Shown here: positions 6,582 through 15,366 of the stretch, one piece after another | Layout: each line of letters starts with the position of its first letter | How positions within the stretch are numbered: position 1 is the first letter of the stretch | Assembly (NCBI GenBank): GCA_002687115.1 | Contig: NYZI01000130.1 | Coordinates: 1-37,678, forward strand | Length of the DNA stretch: 37,678 nucleotides | Origin: Cyanobium sp. ARS6 | Lineage (GTDB): Bacteria > Cyanobacteriota > Cyanobacteriia > PCC-6307 > Cyanobiaceae | Reading direction: 5' to 3' | The notes under the pieces: generated by a model | The model's input: the letters and a program-made list of their open reading frames with translations, nothing else | Told to the model about the DNA's origin: nothing | The model's database searches: none | Program-made: the position numbers and the translations under genes

Positions 6582-8111
6582 TCAGCTTTGCAGCCAGTGC
6601 TGCCGTGACCGATCACTGAGCCATTCACCGATCAGGGTCAGCGCCGCATAAGTGGTGATCAACAACAACACCGCCGCCCAGTGAAAAGAGCTGAGCGATT
6701 CCAGCAGTTGCCAGCCCAGACCACTTCCACCGATCAGACCAACCACCACCGTTTCTCGCAGAATCACATCACTGCGATAAGCCCCATAGGCGAGATGGGA
6801 AGGACTCCTGGGGCTGAGTGATCCATACAGCCAGCCCACCTGCGGGGACGCTCCGCTGCTGGTCAGAGCAACTTGTGCGGAGTGATCCTGCTGCTCCAGC
6901 CCCTCCTGCAGCAATCGCCCCATGACACCGCTGTTGTGTAGTCCCAGTGCCAATGCGCCAATGGCCAGGGTTGGTTGGTTGCTCAGCAGGAGCAGGAGCA
7001 CCGCGAGAGGTGGAGGGATCACCCGCACCAGAATCCAGAAGCCACTGATGCAGTGTTGCCAGGGTCTCGCTGGGTTGAGCAGCAGCAGCAATGGCGGCAG
7101 GCCAATGGCAATGCCTGCTGCCAGAACCGTCAGAATCAGTGTTTCCCACAGCATCGACAACCAGGGGAGCTCCTGAGCAGCGAGCTGGAGGCTGTGAAGA
7201 TCAGGCCATTGCACAGGAAGCCAGTTCAGGGAGCCTGCCTCGGGAAACAGGTGAGCCAGCCAGAGGCCCCCAAGACCTCCTGAGAGCCCGACCGCGACGG
7301 CAAACCCCATGGCCTGGCGCTGTCCGAATTGCGCCTGTTCACCCCAGCTTCTCCAACAGCGGAGTCCCTGCTCCAGAGCGATGGTGACCAGCGTCAACAG
7401 CCAGAGTCCCGACCACAGTTCATGGAACTGCAGAGATTTCAGACTCAGTTCCAGATCCATCCCCAGACCGCCAAGCCCGAAGACCCCAAGCAAGGTTGCA
7501 CTGCGCAACGCACACTCCAGTCGGTAGCCCCCGTAACTCACAAGCACCGATCCCATCGCAGGCGATAACGCCGTCATGCAGGCGGCCATTGGAGACGAGC
7601 CGGTCTGAAGAATGGCCTGCAGTCGTGAAGGATCCAGACTTTGCAGCTGATCGCGCCAGACACGGGCGATCAGGCACGAATAGGGAAGCAAGATCGCCAT
7701 CACCGCCACCCAGGGATGCAACCCAAGCACCTGAAGCAGCAGCAATCCCCAGATCAGCTCATGGATGGAGCGGGGCAGGGCCATCAGGCGCCGAAGCACG
7801 ATTGCTGGCCAGGCTGGAAGAGACCAGGTGAGCCAGAGACGCTCGGAACTCAGGCACCCCAGCAACACGCCGAGCACAAGACTGCAGCTCCATCCAGTGA
7901 GCGCAGTGGCGACCGTCACCTGCAGACCGATCAGCAGGGCCTTCAACAGAGCCGGGTCCATGGAAGGGCTGACAGCACCGACCACAAAAGAGCCCAGAAT
8001 CTCGGCCCCACCCCCATGGGCTCCGTTCAGCACCACAATCAGCACCGGCAGCAGGGCAAGAGCCGGCAACAGCACTAGGGCTGGCGCCGTGGGCCGCACT
8101 GGAACGATCAC
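6582..8111 (-). CDS. phnE: Phosphonate/phosphite-type ABC transporter permease, two fused PhnE domains
   Basis: A 509-aa inner-membrane protein made of two tandem permease halves, each with about six hydrophobic helices. The first half has the cytoplasmic loop LPRSIHELIWGLLLLQVLG and ends in LLGVFGLGGLG. The second repeats the pattern with RVIPPPLAVLLLL, GLHNSGVMGRLLQEG and VVVGLIGGSGLG. These match PhnE-type permeases, normally single-domain dimers, so here the dimer is encoded in one chain. The GTG start at 8111 overlaps the phnC stop by 4 bases (GTGA), indicating coupling with the ATPase gene. The ligand (phosphonate, phosphite or other) cannot be told from the permease. Confidence 0.87.
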   Translation of the reverse strand: MIVPVRPTAPALVLLPALALLPVLIVVLNGAHGGGAEILGSFVVGAVSPSMDPALLKALLIGLQVTVATALTGWSCSLVLGVLLGCLSSERLWLTWSLPAWPAIVLRRLMALPRSIHELIWGLLLLQVLGLHPWVAVMAILLPYSCLIARVWRDQLQSLDPSRLQAILQTGSSPMAACMTALSPAMGSVLVSYGGYRLECALRSATLLGVFGLGGLGMDLELSLKSLQFHELWSGLWLLTLVTIALEQGLRCWRSWGEQAQFGQRQAMGFAVAVGLSGGLGGLWLAHLFPEAGSLNWLPVQWPDLHSLQLAAQELPWLSMLWETLILTVLAAGIAIGLPPLLLLLNPARPWQHCISGFWILVRVIPPPLAVLLLLLSNQPTLAIGALALGLHNSGVMGRLLQEGLEQQDHSAQVALTSSGASPQVGWLYGSLSPRSPSHLAYGAYRSDVILRETVVVGLIGGSGLGWQLLESLSSFHWAAVLLLITTYAALTLIGEWLSDRSRQHWLQS

Positions 8112-8866
8112 GGCGCATACAGATCGCGCAGATCATCGACTGAGACAGCCGATGCAGGCGCATCGATCACAAGCCGTCCAGCGCGAAGGCCAAGCACCCG
8201 ATCAAAACGATCGATCAGCTCCGGTCGATGCAGAGACACCACCACTGCCTGCGCACCACCGCGCAGCTTGCCATCGGCTTCAGAGGTGAGAAGTCTCTCC
8301 AGGACCTCGGCCGCAATGGCCGGATCAAGACTGGCAAGGGGCTCATCCGCCAGCATCAGATCAGGTTGTTGACGAAACAGTCGGGCCAGGGCCACCCGCT
8401 GCCGCTGACCTCCCGACAGCTGCCCCACAGATCGATCAAGCCCCGTGTCAGCCAGCAGGGATTCCTCCAGACCTGCCTCACGCAGACAGGATCGGCTGGC
8501 CTCCGCATCGACCCGAAACAACAGGTTGGCCAAAGCCCACGGCAGGCGACGGCGGCCAAGAGCGCCGGCATTGACGTTCTGACCAATGCTGAGCTCTTCG
8601 ATCAGACGCAGGTCCTGCCAGAGGGTGCCGATCCGCGCACGCTGTCTCCGGCTGAGCGACGCAATCGCCATACCCTGAAACCGCGCGTGCCCTGCTGCTG
8701 GGGTCAGGCTGCCGTTGAGAACACCGATCAGTGAACTCTTGCCGGCACCACTGCGTCCGAGCAGGGCGATGCGCTCACCGTTCTGGAGCCTGAAAGTGAC
8801 AGCGTTCAGCCGGTCCCCATAGGGACCGGCAACACGCACCTCATCAAGCTCCAACAGCGCTGTCAC
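8108..8866 (-). CDS. phnC: Phosphonate/phosphite ABC transporter ATP-binding protein
   Basis: A 252-aa ABC ATPase energising uptake with PhnD and PhnE. Walker A is GRSGAGKSS (about residues 37-45), the signature is LSGGQRQRVALARL, Walker B is LMLADEPLASLD, and the H-loop histidine is in VVSLHRPE. The combination with a PhnD-type binding protein and PhnE-type permease on both sides identifies the subfamily as PhnC. The start is GTG 8866, overlapping the phnD stop by 4 bases. The length is usual for the family. Confidence 0.9.
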   Translation of the reverse strand: MTALLELDEVRVAGPYGDRLNAVTFRLQNGERIALLGRSGAGKSSLIGVLNGSLTPAAGHARFQGMAIASLSRRQRARIGTLWQDLRLIEELSIGQNVNAGALGRRRLPWALANLLFRVDAEASRSCLREAGLEESLLADTGLDRSVGQLSGGQRQRVALARLFRQQPDLMLADEPLASLDPAIAAEVLERLLTSEADGKLRGGAQAVVVSLHRPELIDRFDRVLGLRAGRLVIDAPASAVSVDDLRDLYAP

Positions 8867-9762
8867 CTGATCTTGCCCAACTCACGGCCCACCTTTTCGA
8901 TCGGCTTGTACTGACTCGCCTGCGCGGGAATGAACCGCTTCGCCGCAAACAGCTCAAGAATGGTCACCTGACGCGGCGTGGTGGGCTTAAGACCGAGGAT
9001 CGCTTTCTGAAGGCGCGTGGTGAAACGCTTACCAAAGCGCTGATCCAGCTTCGGGCGAACGACCCAGTGGTAGTCCACGTATTCAGGCGTTCGCCAGATC
9101 ACAGACACCTTCTTGGTGTTCACGCGCCCGTTGTTCACCGCAGAGGTCCAGACCTGCTCATTGAGCGCACCCGCTTCATAGGCACCGCTCTGCACCACAG
9201 CGATCGTGGCGTCATGGCTGCCACTGAATCCGGCTCGACCACCACTGAACTGACTGGGAGTCACCCCGGCTTTGGCAAGAAAATGCTGTGGCATCAAACG
9301 GCCGGAGGTCGAACTCTCTGAACCGAAAGAAAACCGCTTTCCTCGCAGACTGGTGAGACCGTTGATCGAGCTGATCGGTTGCAGCCCGGAGCTTGTGTTG
9401 GCAATGAAGACACTGCGGAAGCGGGCGTCAATGTCGCGCTGAGCAAGCACCTGTGCCCCTGGCGTCTGCAGGCGCGCCTGCACACCGGTCAGGCCGCCAA
9501 ACCAGACAAGATCCAGTCCACCGGTGCGAAAAGCGCTCACAGCCGCGGGGTAGTTGCTGACCGGTACGTAGCGCACCTTCACGTTCAGGCGGTCACTCAA
9601 TTCGTCTGCCAACTGACCATAGAGACGATTCAGTCGCTCGGGATTCTGATCCGGGATGGCCCCCACCTTGAGCGTGGGCTGAGCAACAACGGGCAAGACC
9701 GTAACCCCTTGGCAGAGCAGCACTGCCAGCAGAGAAACGGCCCGGCGTTCTCGTGAAGCCAT
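8863..9762 (-). CDS. phnD: Phosphonate/phosphite-type ABC transporter substrate-binding protein
   Basis: A 299-aa periplasmic protein with a Sec signal peptide (hydrophobic core AVSLLAVLLCQGVTVLPVVA, cleavage near VVA-QP). Family blocks of the PhnD/PtxB type are visible: VGAIPDQNPERL at the mature N-terminus, GGLDLVWFGGLTG, RGKRFSFGSESSTSG near the hinge and SGSHDATIAVVQSG with the predicted ligand contacts. Relatives in picocyanobacteria bind phosphite or methylphosphonate; which one applies here is not decidable by eye. ATG 9762 lies 39 bases after the aminotransferase stop, so the run may begin with that gene. Confidence 0.9.
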   Translation of the reverse strand: MASRERRAVSLLAVLLCQGVTVLPVVAQPTLKVGAIPDQNPERLNRLYGQLADELSDRLNVKVRYVPVSNYPAAVSAFRTGGLDLVWFGGLTGVQARLQTPGAQVLAQRDIDARFRSVFIANTSSGLQPISSINGLTSLRGKRFSFGSESSTSGRLMPQHFLAKAGVTPSQFSGGRAGFSGSHDATIAVVQSGAYEAGALNEQVWTSAVNNGRVNTKKVSVIWRTPEYVDYHWVVRPKLDQRFGKRFTTRLQKAILGLKPTTPRQVTILELFAAKRFIPAQASQYKPIEKVGRELGKIR

Positions 9763-9801
9763 GTCGCAAAAAAACCTGGGTGATCGAGTTGTCTGCCGAC
9801 C

Positions 9802-10980
9802 TCAGCCAGCTGGAAGCAAGCGCGCTAGGCGAGACAGACCATCAGCGATCGTCTCACGCGAGACAGCGCAGGACAGACGCACGCAGCGGTCATCGCCAAA
9901 GGCCCCACCCGGGACGATGGCCAGGCCCTCCTCCTCAAGAGCCCTCTGGCAGAAACTCACCGAATCACCACAGCCTTCAGGAAGCTGGGGAAAGGCGTAG
10001 AAGGCTCCATTGGGGGGAACGAGCGTGATGCCTGGTAGGGCCTGAAGCCCCTGCACCAGAATGGTGCGGCGCTCGTTGTAGCTCTCCGCCATCTGTCTCA
10101 CGCAGTCCCTGGAAGCCTCGATCGCGGCGGTGGCTCCTCGCTGAGCAAAGCTGCACACATTGCTGGTGCTCTGGCTCTGGAGAGCGGAAGCTGCCTTGAT
10201 CACTGAGGAGGGGCCACTGAGATAGCCAAGGCGCCATCCGGTCATCGCCCATCCCTTGGCGAAGCCATTCACCATGAAACATCGATCTCTCAGATCGGGC
10301 GCCAGAGCCGCGAAGCTGTGGTGCACAGCGCCGTCATCAAGCAGATATTCATAAATTTCATCAGTCATGACCAGCAGACGTGGATGACGCCGGACCAGCT
10401 CAGCGAGTTCCTGCAGCTCATCAAGACTGAGGACACGGCCGGTGGGGTTGCCCGGCGAATTGATCACCAGCAAACGGGTAGCCGGAGTGATCGCTGCCTC
10501 GAGCGCCTGCAGATCCAGGCAGAAACCGTTGCTCGCCGATGAAGGGACTGAAATCGGCCGCGCACCGGCCAGGCGAGCCATCTCGGGATAACTGAGCCAA
10601 TAGGGCGCAGGAATCAACACCTCATCGCCGGGGTTGAGCAACACCTGGAACAGATTGAAGATGGCCTGTTTCCCCCCGTTGGTCACCAGCACCTCATCTG
10701 CTGTGGTGGGGAGACCGTTCTCATTGGTGATCTTGCAGGCGATCGCCTGCCTGAGGGCAGGATCTCCAGCAGCAGGTCCATAACGCGTGACACCATCACG
10801 CAGCGCCTGGATGGCAGCCTCAACGATGAAAGCAGGGGTGCCGAAATCGGGTTCACCCGCACTGAGGCTGCAGATATCGCGACCCTGCTGCTGCAAGGCC
10901 TTGGCCCTTGCACTGATCGCCAGGGTGAGAGACGGCTGGAGGGCTTCAGCCCGGCTTGAGAGGGATGGCGGGCGTGACAT
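9802..10980 (-). CDS. aspC: Pyridoxal-phosphate aminotransferase, aspartate aminotransferase type
   Basis: A 392-aa fold-type I, class I aminotransferase of the Ib subgroup, which includes bacterial aspartate and prephenate aminotransferases. Visible are the N-terminal LSAGEPDFGTP substrate loop, VTNGGKQAIF (PLP phosphate region), INSPGNPTG with the conserved Asn, MTDEIYEYLL with the PLP-ring Asp and Tyr, and the Schiff-base lysine in NGFAKGWAMTGWRLGY. It transfers amino groups between aspartate/glutamate and their keto acids in the cytoplasm. ATG 10980 (MSRPPSLSSRAEAL) is preferred to the open extension upstream because it matches family N-termini. It is divergent from the VOC gene and may lead the phn run. 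Exact substrate range is inferred. Confidence 0.9.
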   Translation of the reverse strand: MSRPPSLSSRAEALQPSLTLAISARAKALQQQGRDICSLSAGEPDFGTPAFIVEAAIQALRDGVTRYGPAAGDPALRQAIACKITNENGLPTTADEVLVTNGGKQAIFNLFQVLLNPGDEVLIPAPYWLSYPEMARLAGARPISVPSSASNGFCLDLQALEAAITPATRLLVINSPGNPTGRVLSLDELQELAELVRRHPRLLVMTDEIYEYLLDDGAVHHSFAALAPDLRDRCFMVNGFAKGWAMTGWRLGYLSGPSSVIKAASALQSQSTSNVCSFAQRGATAAIEASRDCVRQMAESYNERRTILVQGLQALPGITLVPPNGAFYAFPQLPEGCGDSVSFCQRALEEEGLAIVPGGAFGDDRCVRLSCAVSRETIADGLSRLARLLPAG

Positions 10981-11127
10981 CAGGGCGGCACCCCTCCAGT
11001 GGATGCGCAAGTAGAAGCCTGATCATCCTGCCTGATGTGGTGTCAAAAACAACAGTGATGACGTGTGGCCCACGAGAAGACAGCAACGGATTTCGCAGCC
11101 AGCCTCGAGAGCAGGGATCATGTCGGA

Positions 11128-11541
11128 ATGACTGGTGACGACATCGCTCTGAGCTGGGTTCTTGCTGCACGCAGGCCAGAGCAGCTGGCGAGGTTCTATG
11201 GGGATCTTCTGGGCACCACCCCCCAACCTGGCGTGGCCGCCCATCACTGGATCGTTCCTCTGCAGGGGCAGGGAAGCCTGCAGATCTACACACCCTCACG
11301 CAAGCGTCCATGGCCTTCCTCAGGTTCGGCTCTGGCGCCTTGTCTGCAAAAGCGGGCGAAGGCTGAACCCCTGCTGGAACTCCGGCATTGGCATCAGCGC
11401 GTGATTCGACTCGGAGGCAGAAGCACTGAGGAACCGAGACTGGAAGCCTTCGGCGCGGAATGCTGGTTGGAGGACCCAGAGGGGCAGAGATTCCTTCTGC
11501 TTGTGCTTCGGCCAGAACCGACTGATCAGCCGACTCGATGA
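11128..11541 (+). CDS. VOC (glyoxalase/bleomycin-resistance fold) family protein
   Basis: The part from ATG 11128 (MTGDDIALSWVLAARRP) encodes 137 residues with two beta-alpha-beta-beta-beta units typical of the vicinal-oxygen-chelate fold. The first starts at LARFYGDLLG and the second at LLELRHWHQRVIRLGG, ending in the family strand CWLEDPEGQRFLLLVL. Candidate metal or substrate residues are His/Glu in AHHWIV and LEDPEG, but no complete glyoxalase I ligand set is evident, so catalytic activity is uncertain. A longer ATG start at 11065 exists. The stop overlaps the UDG start as ATGA (11538-11541). Confidence 0.72.
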   Translation: MTGDDIALSWVLAARRPEQLARFYGDLLGTTPQPGVAAHHWIVPLQGQGSLQIYTPSRKRPWPSSGSALAPCLQKRAKAEPLLELRHWHQRVIRLGGRSTEEPRLEAFGAECWLEDPEGQRFLLLVLRPEPTDQPTR

Positions 11542-12092
11542 CAAAACCACAGCGAAACCCGACGAACCTTGGACAGCAGAAACCACGATTGGTGGTTGGA
11601 CGCGGCAATCCGAATGCACGCCTGATGCTGATCGGCGAAGCACCCGGGGCTGAAGAAGATGTTCAAGGTCTCCCGTTCGTGGGTCGCTCAGGGCAACTGC
11701 TCAGTGAACTGATGATCGAAGCGGGCCTTGATGAACAACACGAGCTCTACATCTGCAATGTGATCAAGTGCAGGCCACCCAACAACCGCAAACCCACAGC
11801 AAAGGAGATTGAGATCTCCCGACCCTGGCTGAAGCTACAGATCGAACTGATCGATCCAGAACTCGTGTTGCTCTCAGGCGCCACAGCCCTGCAGGCAATG
11901 CTTGGTATCCGAAGCGGCATCAGCAAACTGAGGGGCCAGTGGCAGAACCATGACGGCCGCGACTTCATGCCGGTGTTTCATCCCTCCTACCTGTTGCGCT
12001 TCCGCTCTCGCGAAGTTGGAACACCCCAGGACCTGACCCTGCAGGATCTGCGAGAAGCCAGACGCAGACTGCATCTGCTCTCGGAGAGCTGA
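11538..12092 (+). CDS. Family 4-like uracil-DNA glycosylase, most iron-sulfur ligands missing
   Basis: A 184-aa UDG-superfamily protein that should excise uracil from DNA. Motif 1 is LIGEAPGAEEDVQGLPFVG with the catalytic-site Glu/Asp pair, the substrate strand is YICNVIKCRPPNNRKP, and motif 2 is HPSYLLR near residue 152. Family 4 enzymes hold a 4Fe-4S cluster with four cysteines: an N-terminal CxxC, the KCRPP cysteine and a later C-R-P-x-L cysteine. Here the N-terminal CxxC is absent (an in-frame TGA at 11523-11525 blocks any extension) and the last position reads ISRPWL. Only the KCRPP cysteine remains, so the cluster is probably absent. Overlap with the VOC gene implies coupling. Confidence 0.85.
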   Translation: MTKPQRNPTNLGQQKPRLVVGRGNPNARLMLIGEAPGAEEDVQGLPFVGRSGQLLSELMIEAGLDEQHELYICNVIKCRPPNNRKPTAKEIEISRPWLKLQIELIDPELVLLSGATALQAMLGIRSGISKLRGQWQNHDGRDFMPVFHPSYLLRFRSREVGTPQDLTLQDLREARRRLHLLSES

Positions 12093-12164
12093 GCCGTTCC
12101 GAGGCATCGGCAAGTCACTGCGCTGACGTCTATGCCAAGGTTTGGCTCAGAACCAGCCCGATCC

Positions 12165-13400
12165 ATGACCGGCACCTTGACCAGTGCTCCTGAAAGCAGC
12201 AGTGAAGTTGCCATCAATCCCCGTTACGACACGGTGATTCGCCGGCGAATCACGCGCACGGTCATGGTTGGCGAAGTCCCCATCGGCAGTGAGCACCCGG
12301 TGGCCGTTCAATCGATGATCAACGAGGACACCCTCGACATCGAAGGATCCGTGGCCGGGATCCGCCGACTCGTTGATGTGGGCTGCGAAATCGTGCGGGT
12401 GACCACTCCCACCCTGGCTCACGCCAAGGCCATGGGTCAGATCCGCGCTGCCTTGCGCGCCCAGGGATGCAATGTTCCGCTTGTGGCCGATGTGCACCAC
12501 AACGGCATTCGGATCGCTCTGGAAGTGGTCAAACACGTGGACAAGGTGCGGATCAATCCCGGTCTGTTCGTGTTCGACAAACCTGACCCCAATCGGCAGG
12601 ATTTCAGTCAGGAGGAATTCGATGCCATCGGAGAACGCATCAAGGACAAATTCTCACCGTTGGTTGAAGCACTCAAAAAAGAGAACAAAGCTCTGCGCAT
12701 TGGTGTGAATCACGGATCCCTGGCGGAGCGCATGCTGTTCACCTATGGAGATACTCCCGAAGGAATGGTGGCGTCAGCCATGGAATTTGTTCGTATCTGC
12801 GACGACCTTGACTTCCACAACATCGTGATCTCGATGAAGGCGTCCAGAGCTCCTGTCATGCTCGCGGCCTATCGAATGATGGCTGACACTCTCGACAACG
12901 CAGGGTTCAATTTTCCATTGCACCTCGGAGTCACCGAAGCCGGTGATGGGGATTACGGACGCATCAAAAGCACCGCAGGAATCGCAACCCTGCTCTCGGA
13001 AGGTCTTGGGGACACGATCAGGGTTTCGCTGACTGAATCTCCTGAGAAGGAAATCCCAGTCTGCTACTCGATTCTTCAGGCTATTGGCTTACGTAAGACC
13101 ATGGTCGAATACGTGGCCTGCCCGAGCTGCGGTCGTACTTTGTTTAATCTCGAGGAAGTGCTGAATCAGGTGAGAAATGCAACCTCTCACCTCTCCGGGC
13201 TGGACATCGCCGTGATGGGATGCATCGTGAATGGGCCTGGCGAGATGGCAGATGCTGACTACGGTTATGTCGGAAAAGGTCCAGGCACCATCGCGCTCTA
13301 TCGAGGTCGTGAAGAGATCCGAAAAGTGCCGGAAGCCGATGGTGTTCAGGCTCTGATTCAACTGATCAAAGACGACGGACGCTGGGTGGAACCTTGCTGA
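12165..13400 (+). CDS. ispG: 4-hydroxy-3-methylbut-2-enyl diphosphate synthase (IspG/GcpE)
   Basis: A 411-aa enzyme of the MEP isoprenoid pathway. It converts 2-C-methyl-D-erythritol 2,4-cyclodiphosphate to HMBPP with ferredoxin as likely electron donor. The TIM-barrel part shows [28 protein letters not shown] and VRINPGLFV. The 4Fe-4S cluster ligands are seen in ACPSCGRT and [10 protein letters not shown] (three Cys), followed by the ligand Glu region. ATG 12165 ([11 protein letters not shown]) is chosen; an ATG at 12132 would add 11 residues. It has the single-barrel length of bacterial IspG. Confidence 0.95.
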   Translation: MTGTLTSAPESSSEVAINPRYDTVIRRRITRTVMVGEVPIGSEHPVAVQSMINEDTLDIEGSVAGIRRLVDVGCEIVRVTTPTLAHAKAMGQIRAALRAQGCNVPLVADVHHNGIRIALEVVKHVDKVRINPGLFVFDKPDPNRQDFSQEEFDAIGERIKDKFSPLVEALKKENKALRIGVNHGSLAERMLFTYGDTPEGMVASAMEFVRICDDLDFHNIVISMKASRAPVMLAAYRMMADTLDNAGFNFPLHLGVTEAGDGDYGRIKSTAGIATLLSEGLGDTIRVSLTESPEKEIPVCYSILQAIGLRKTMVEYVACPSCGRTLFNLEEVLNQVRNATSHLSGLDIAVMGCIVNGPGEMADADYGYVGKGPGTIALYRGREEIRKVPEADGVQALIQLIKDDGRWVEPC

Positions 13401-13437
13401 ATTCGTTAATCTGAAGGATCGGACCTGAAGGACATCA

Positions 13438-14790
13438 ATGACCACCAAAAGTCCGCAGTCGCGCCTCGCACAGCACAGAGGTTTGCTGCTATTGCTCGGG
13501 GCCGGTGGTTTGACAGCAGCTATCGCTGTGGCAGCACCAGGCCTTGGGCTGCCCAGCACCAATTCCTCCTCGATTACCAACAGCCCCAAGGAGGTTATCG
13601 ACCAGGTCTGGCAGATCGTCTACAGAGATTTTCTGGATTCTTCAGGCAAATATTCCCCTGATACCTGGACCAGTCTGAGAAGAGATCTGCTGGCTAAAAG
13701 CTATGCAGGCACTGATGAGTCCTATGAAGCGATCCGAGGCATGCTGGCCAGCCTCGACGATCCCTACACCCGTTTCCTGGACCCGAAGGAGTTCAAGGAG
13801 ATGCAGATCGACACCTCCGGCGAGCTCACGGGAGTTGGCATCCAGATCACTCTTGACAAAGACACCAAAGAGATTCTTGTGGTGTCTCCGATTGAAGGAA
13901 CACCTGCTGCCAGGGCAGGGGTCCAACCCAAGGACGTGATCGTTTCGATCGACGGTAAATCCACGAAAGGAATGACCACTGGAGATGCTGTCAAGTTGAT
14001 CCGAGGGCAGGAAGGCAGCCAGGTGACCCTCGGGCTGCGGCGCAAGGGTGAAGTGGTGACTGTTCCGCTCAAAAGAGCGCGCATTGAAATCCATGCCGTT
14101 GAGAGTCGAATCAACACCTCGGCGGATGGCAAGAAGGTTGGCTACATCCGTCTCAAACAATTCAATGCCAACGCTGCCAGGGAGATGAGGGCCGCCATCC
14201 GTGAGCTCGAAAAAGAGGGTGCTCAGGGCTACGTACTCGATCTGCGCAGTAATCCCGGAGGGCTACTGGAAGCCAGCATCGACATCGCACGGCAATGGCT
14301 GGATGAAGGCACGATTGTCAGCACCAAGACTCGTGACGGTATCCAGGATGTACGGCGTGCCACCGGCAGCGCGCTGACGGACAGTCCTGTGGTGGTGCTG
14401 GTGAATGAAGGTTCAGCCAGTGCAAGTGAGATTCTTTCCGGTGCGCTCCAGGACAACAAGCGAGCTGTGCTCGTGGGTCAGAAGACCTTTGGGAAAGGAT
14501 TGGTCCAGTCAGTTCGCGGCCTCTCGGATGGGTCAGGGCTGACGGTCACCATCGCCAAGTACCTCACACCCAAAGGCACCGATATCCACAAGAACGGGAT
14601 CCGCCCTGATGTGGATATCAAACTCAGTGACAAGGAGATCCAATCGCTGACCGTCGAGCAGCTCGGCACCGGCAAAGACAGTCAGTACAGAGCGGCTGAA
14701 ACAACTTTGATCAAAGCACTGCGTTCTCCGCAGCGCGGTCAGGCTTACAACCCTGGATCCGCAAATCTCCGCTCCGCCCTTCAACGGTAG
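13438..14790 (+). CDS. S41 family carboxyl-terminal processing protease
   Basis: A 450-aa tail-specific protease of the Ctp type. An N-terminal hydrophobic segment (about residues 15-37) is a signal peptide or membrane anchor, so it acts in the periplasm or lumen. A PDZ domain lies at about residues 120-205 (GELTGVGIQI, then SIDGKSTKGM). The catalytic serine is predicted as Ser328 in NEGSASASEIL and the general-base lysine as Lys353 in GQKTFGKGLVQ, spaced 25 residues apart as in E. coli Tsp. Cyanobacteria have several Ctp paralogues; the D1-processing enzyme is CtpA, and this sequence looks closer to the CtpB/CtpC group, though I cannot settle that. Its stop overlaps the convergent gene by 10 bp. 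Confidence 0.93.
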   Translation: MTTKSPQSRLAQHRGLLLLLGAGGLTAAIAVAAPGLGLPSTNSSSITNSPKEVIDQVWQIVYRDFLDSSGKYSPDTWTSLRRDLLAKSYAGTDESYEAIRGMLASLDDPYTRFLDPKEFKEMQIDTSGELTGVGIQITLDKDTKEILVVSPIEGTPAARAGVQPKDVIVSIDGKSTKGMTTGDAVKLIRGQEGSQVTLGLRRKGEVVTVPLKRARIEIHAVESRINTSADGKKVGYIRLKQFNANAAREMRAAIRELEKEGAQGYVLDLRSNPGGLLEASIDIARQWLDEGTIVSTKTRDGIQDVRRATGSALTDSPVVVLVNEGSASASEILSGALQDNKRAVLVGQKTFGKGLVQSVRGLSDGSGLTVTIAKYLTPKGTDIHKNGIRPDVDIKLSDKEIQSLTVEQLGTGKDSQYRAAETTLIKALRSPQRGQAYNPGSANLRSALQR

Positions 14791-15320
14791 GGATATAGAC
14801 CGAATCCTTCACTCTCACTTCGGCTGCCAGTGCGAACGGGGTTTCGAGTCACAGGCACCGCTGCCATTGGCGGGATGGAAGCCGGGCTGTCTTGAATCCT
14901 GCGCACCATTGCTCTGCAGCCTCCAGCTGAATTAATTGCCCCATCGACAGAGGCCAGCTCGAAGCGTTGTCCCCAGCCCCGTTGCCATCCCCAGATCTGC
15001 CCCTGGCGATCAAGAAGATCGACAGCCTGGGCACGGCTCAGCCGTCTCTCCCGCATCAGGCATGTGGCTGTGGCCAGTGAAGCAAGTTGCAACGATGAGG
15101 TCCGACCAGACATGGAACCCCTGGGATAGCGAGGCACCGGTCTGGAAACGGGCATCACGGGGACACCCCTGCCTGACGGGAACCCTCCAAGGGGGAGTCC
15201 TCCTATCGGAAAACCACCCATGGGAACACCCCCCATCGGAACACCGCCCATCGGCATGGGGCCATTGCCACCGAATTGACCAAGCGCCGCCAGCGCCAGT
15301 TGCATCAACAGTGAATTCAT
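14781..15320 (-). CDS. Gly/Met/Pro-repeat protein, 179 aa
   Basis: ATG 15320 gives MNSLLMQLALAALGQF, a short hydrophobic start that may be a membrane anchor or signal. Residues about 20-50 are a low-complexity run of near five-residue units (MGGVP, MGGVP, MGGFP, IGGLP, LGGFP). A folded-looking part follows (LASLATATCLMRERRLSRAQAVDLLDRQGQIWGW in sense, about residues 75-110) with a helical pattern seen in small cyanobacterial proteins. The frame is open further upstream, but this start has an AAGG ribosome-binding site. The 3' end overlaps the protease stop tail to tail by 10 bp. Function unknown. Confidence 0.7.
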   Translation of the reverse strand: MNSLLMQLALAALGQFGGNGPMPMGGVPMGGVPMGGFPIGGLPLGGFPSGRGVPVMPVSRPVPRYPRGSMSGRTSSLQLASLATATCLMRERRLSRAQAVDLLDRQGQIWGWQRGWGQRFELASVDGAINSAGGCRAMVRRIQDSPASIPPMAAVPVTRNPVRTGSRSESEGFGLYPYR

Positions 15321-15366
15321 GAAAAACCTTGGTTTTTGTTGGTGAACAATTGGTGACGGTTGTCGA

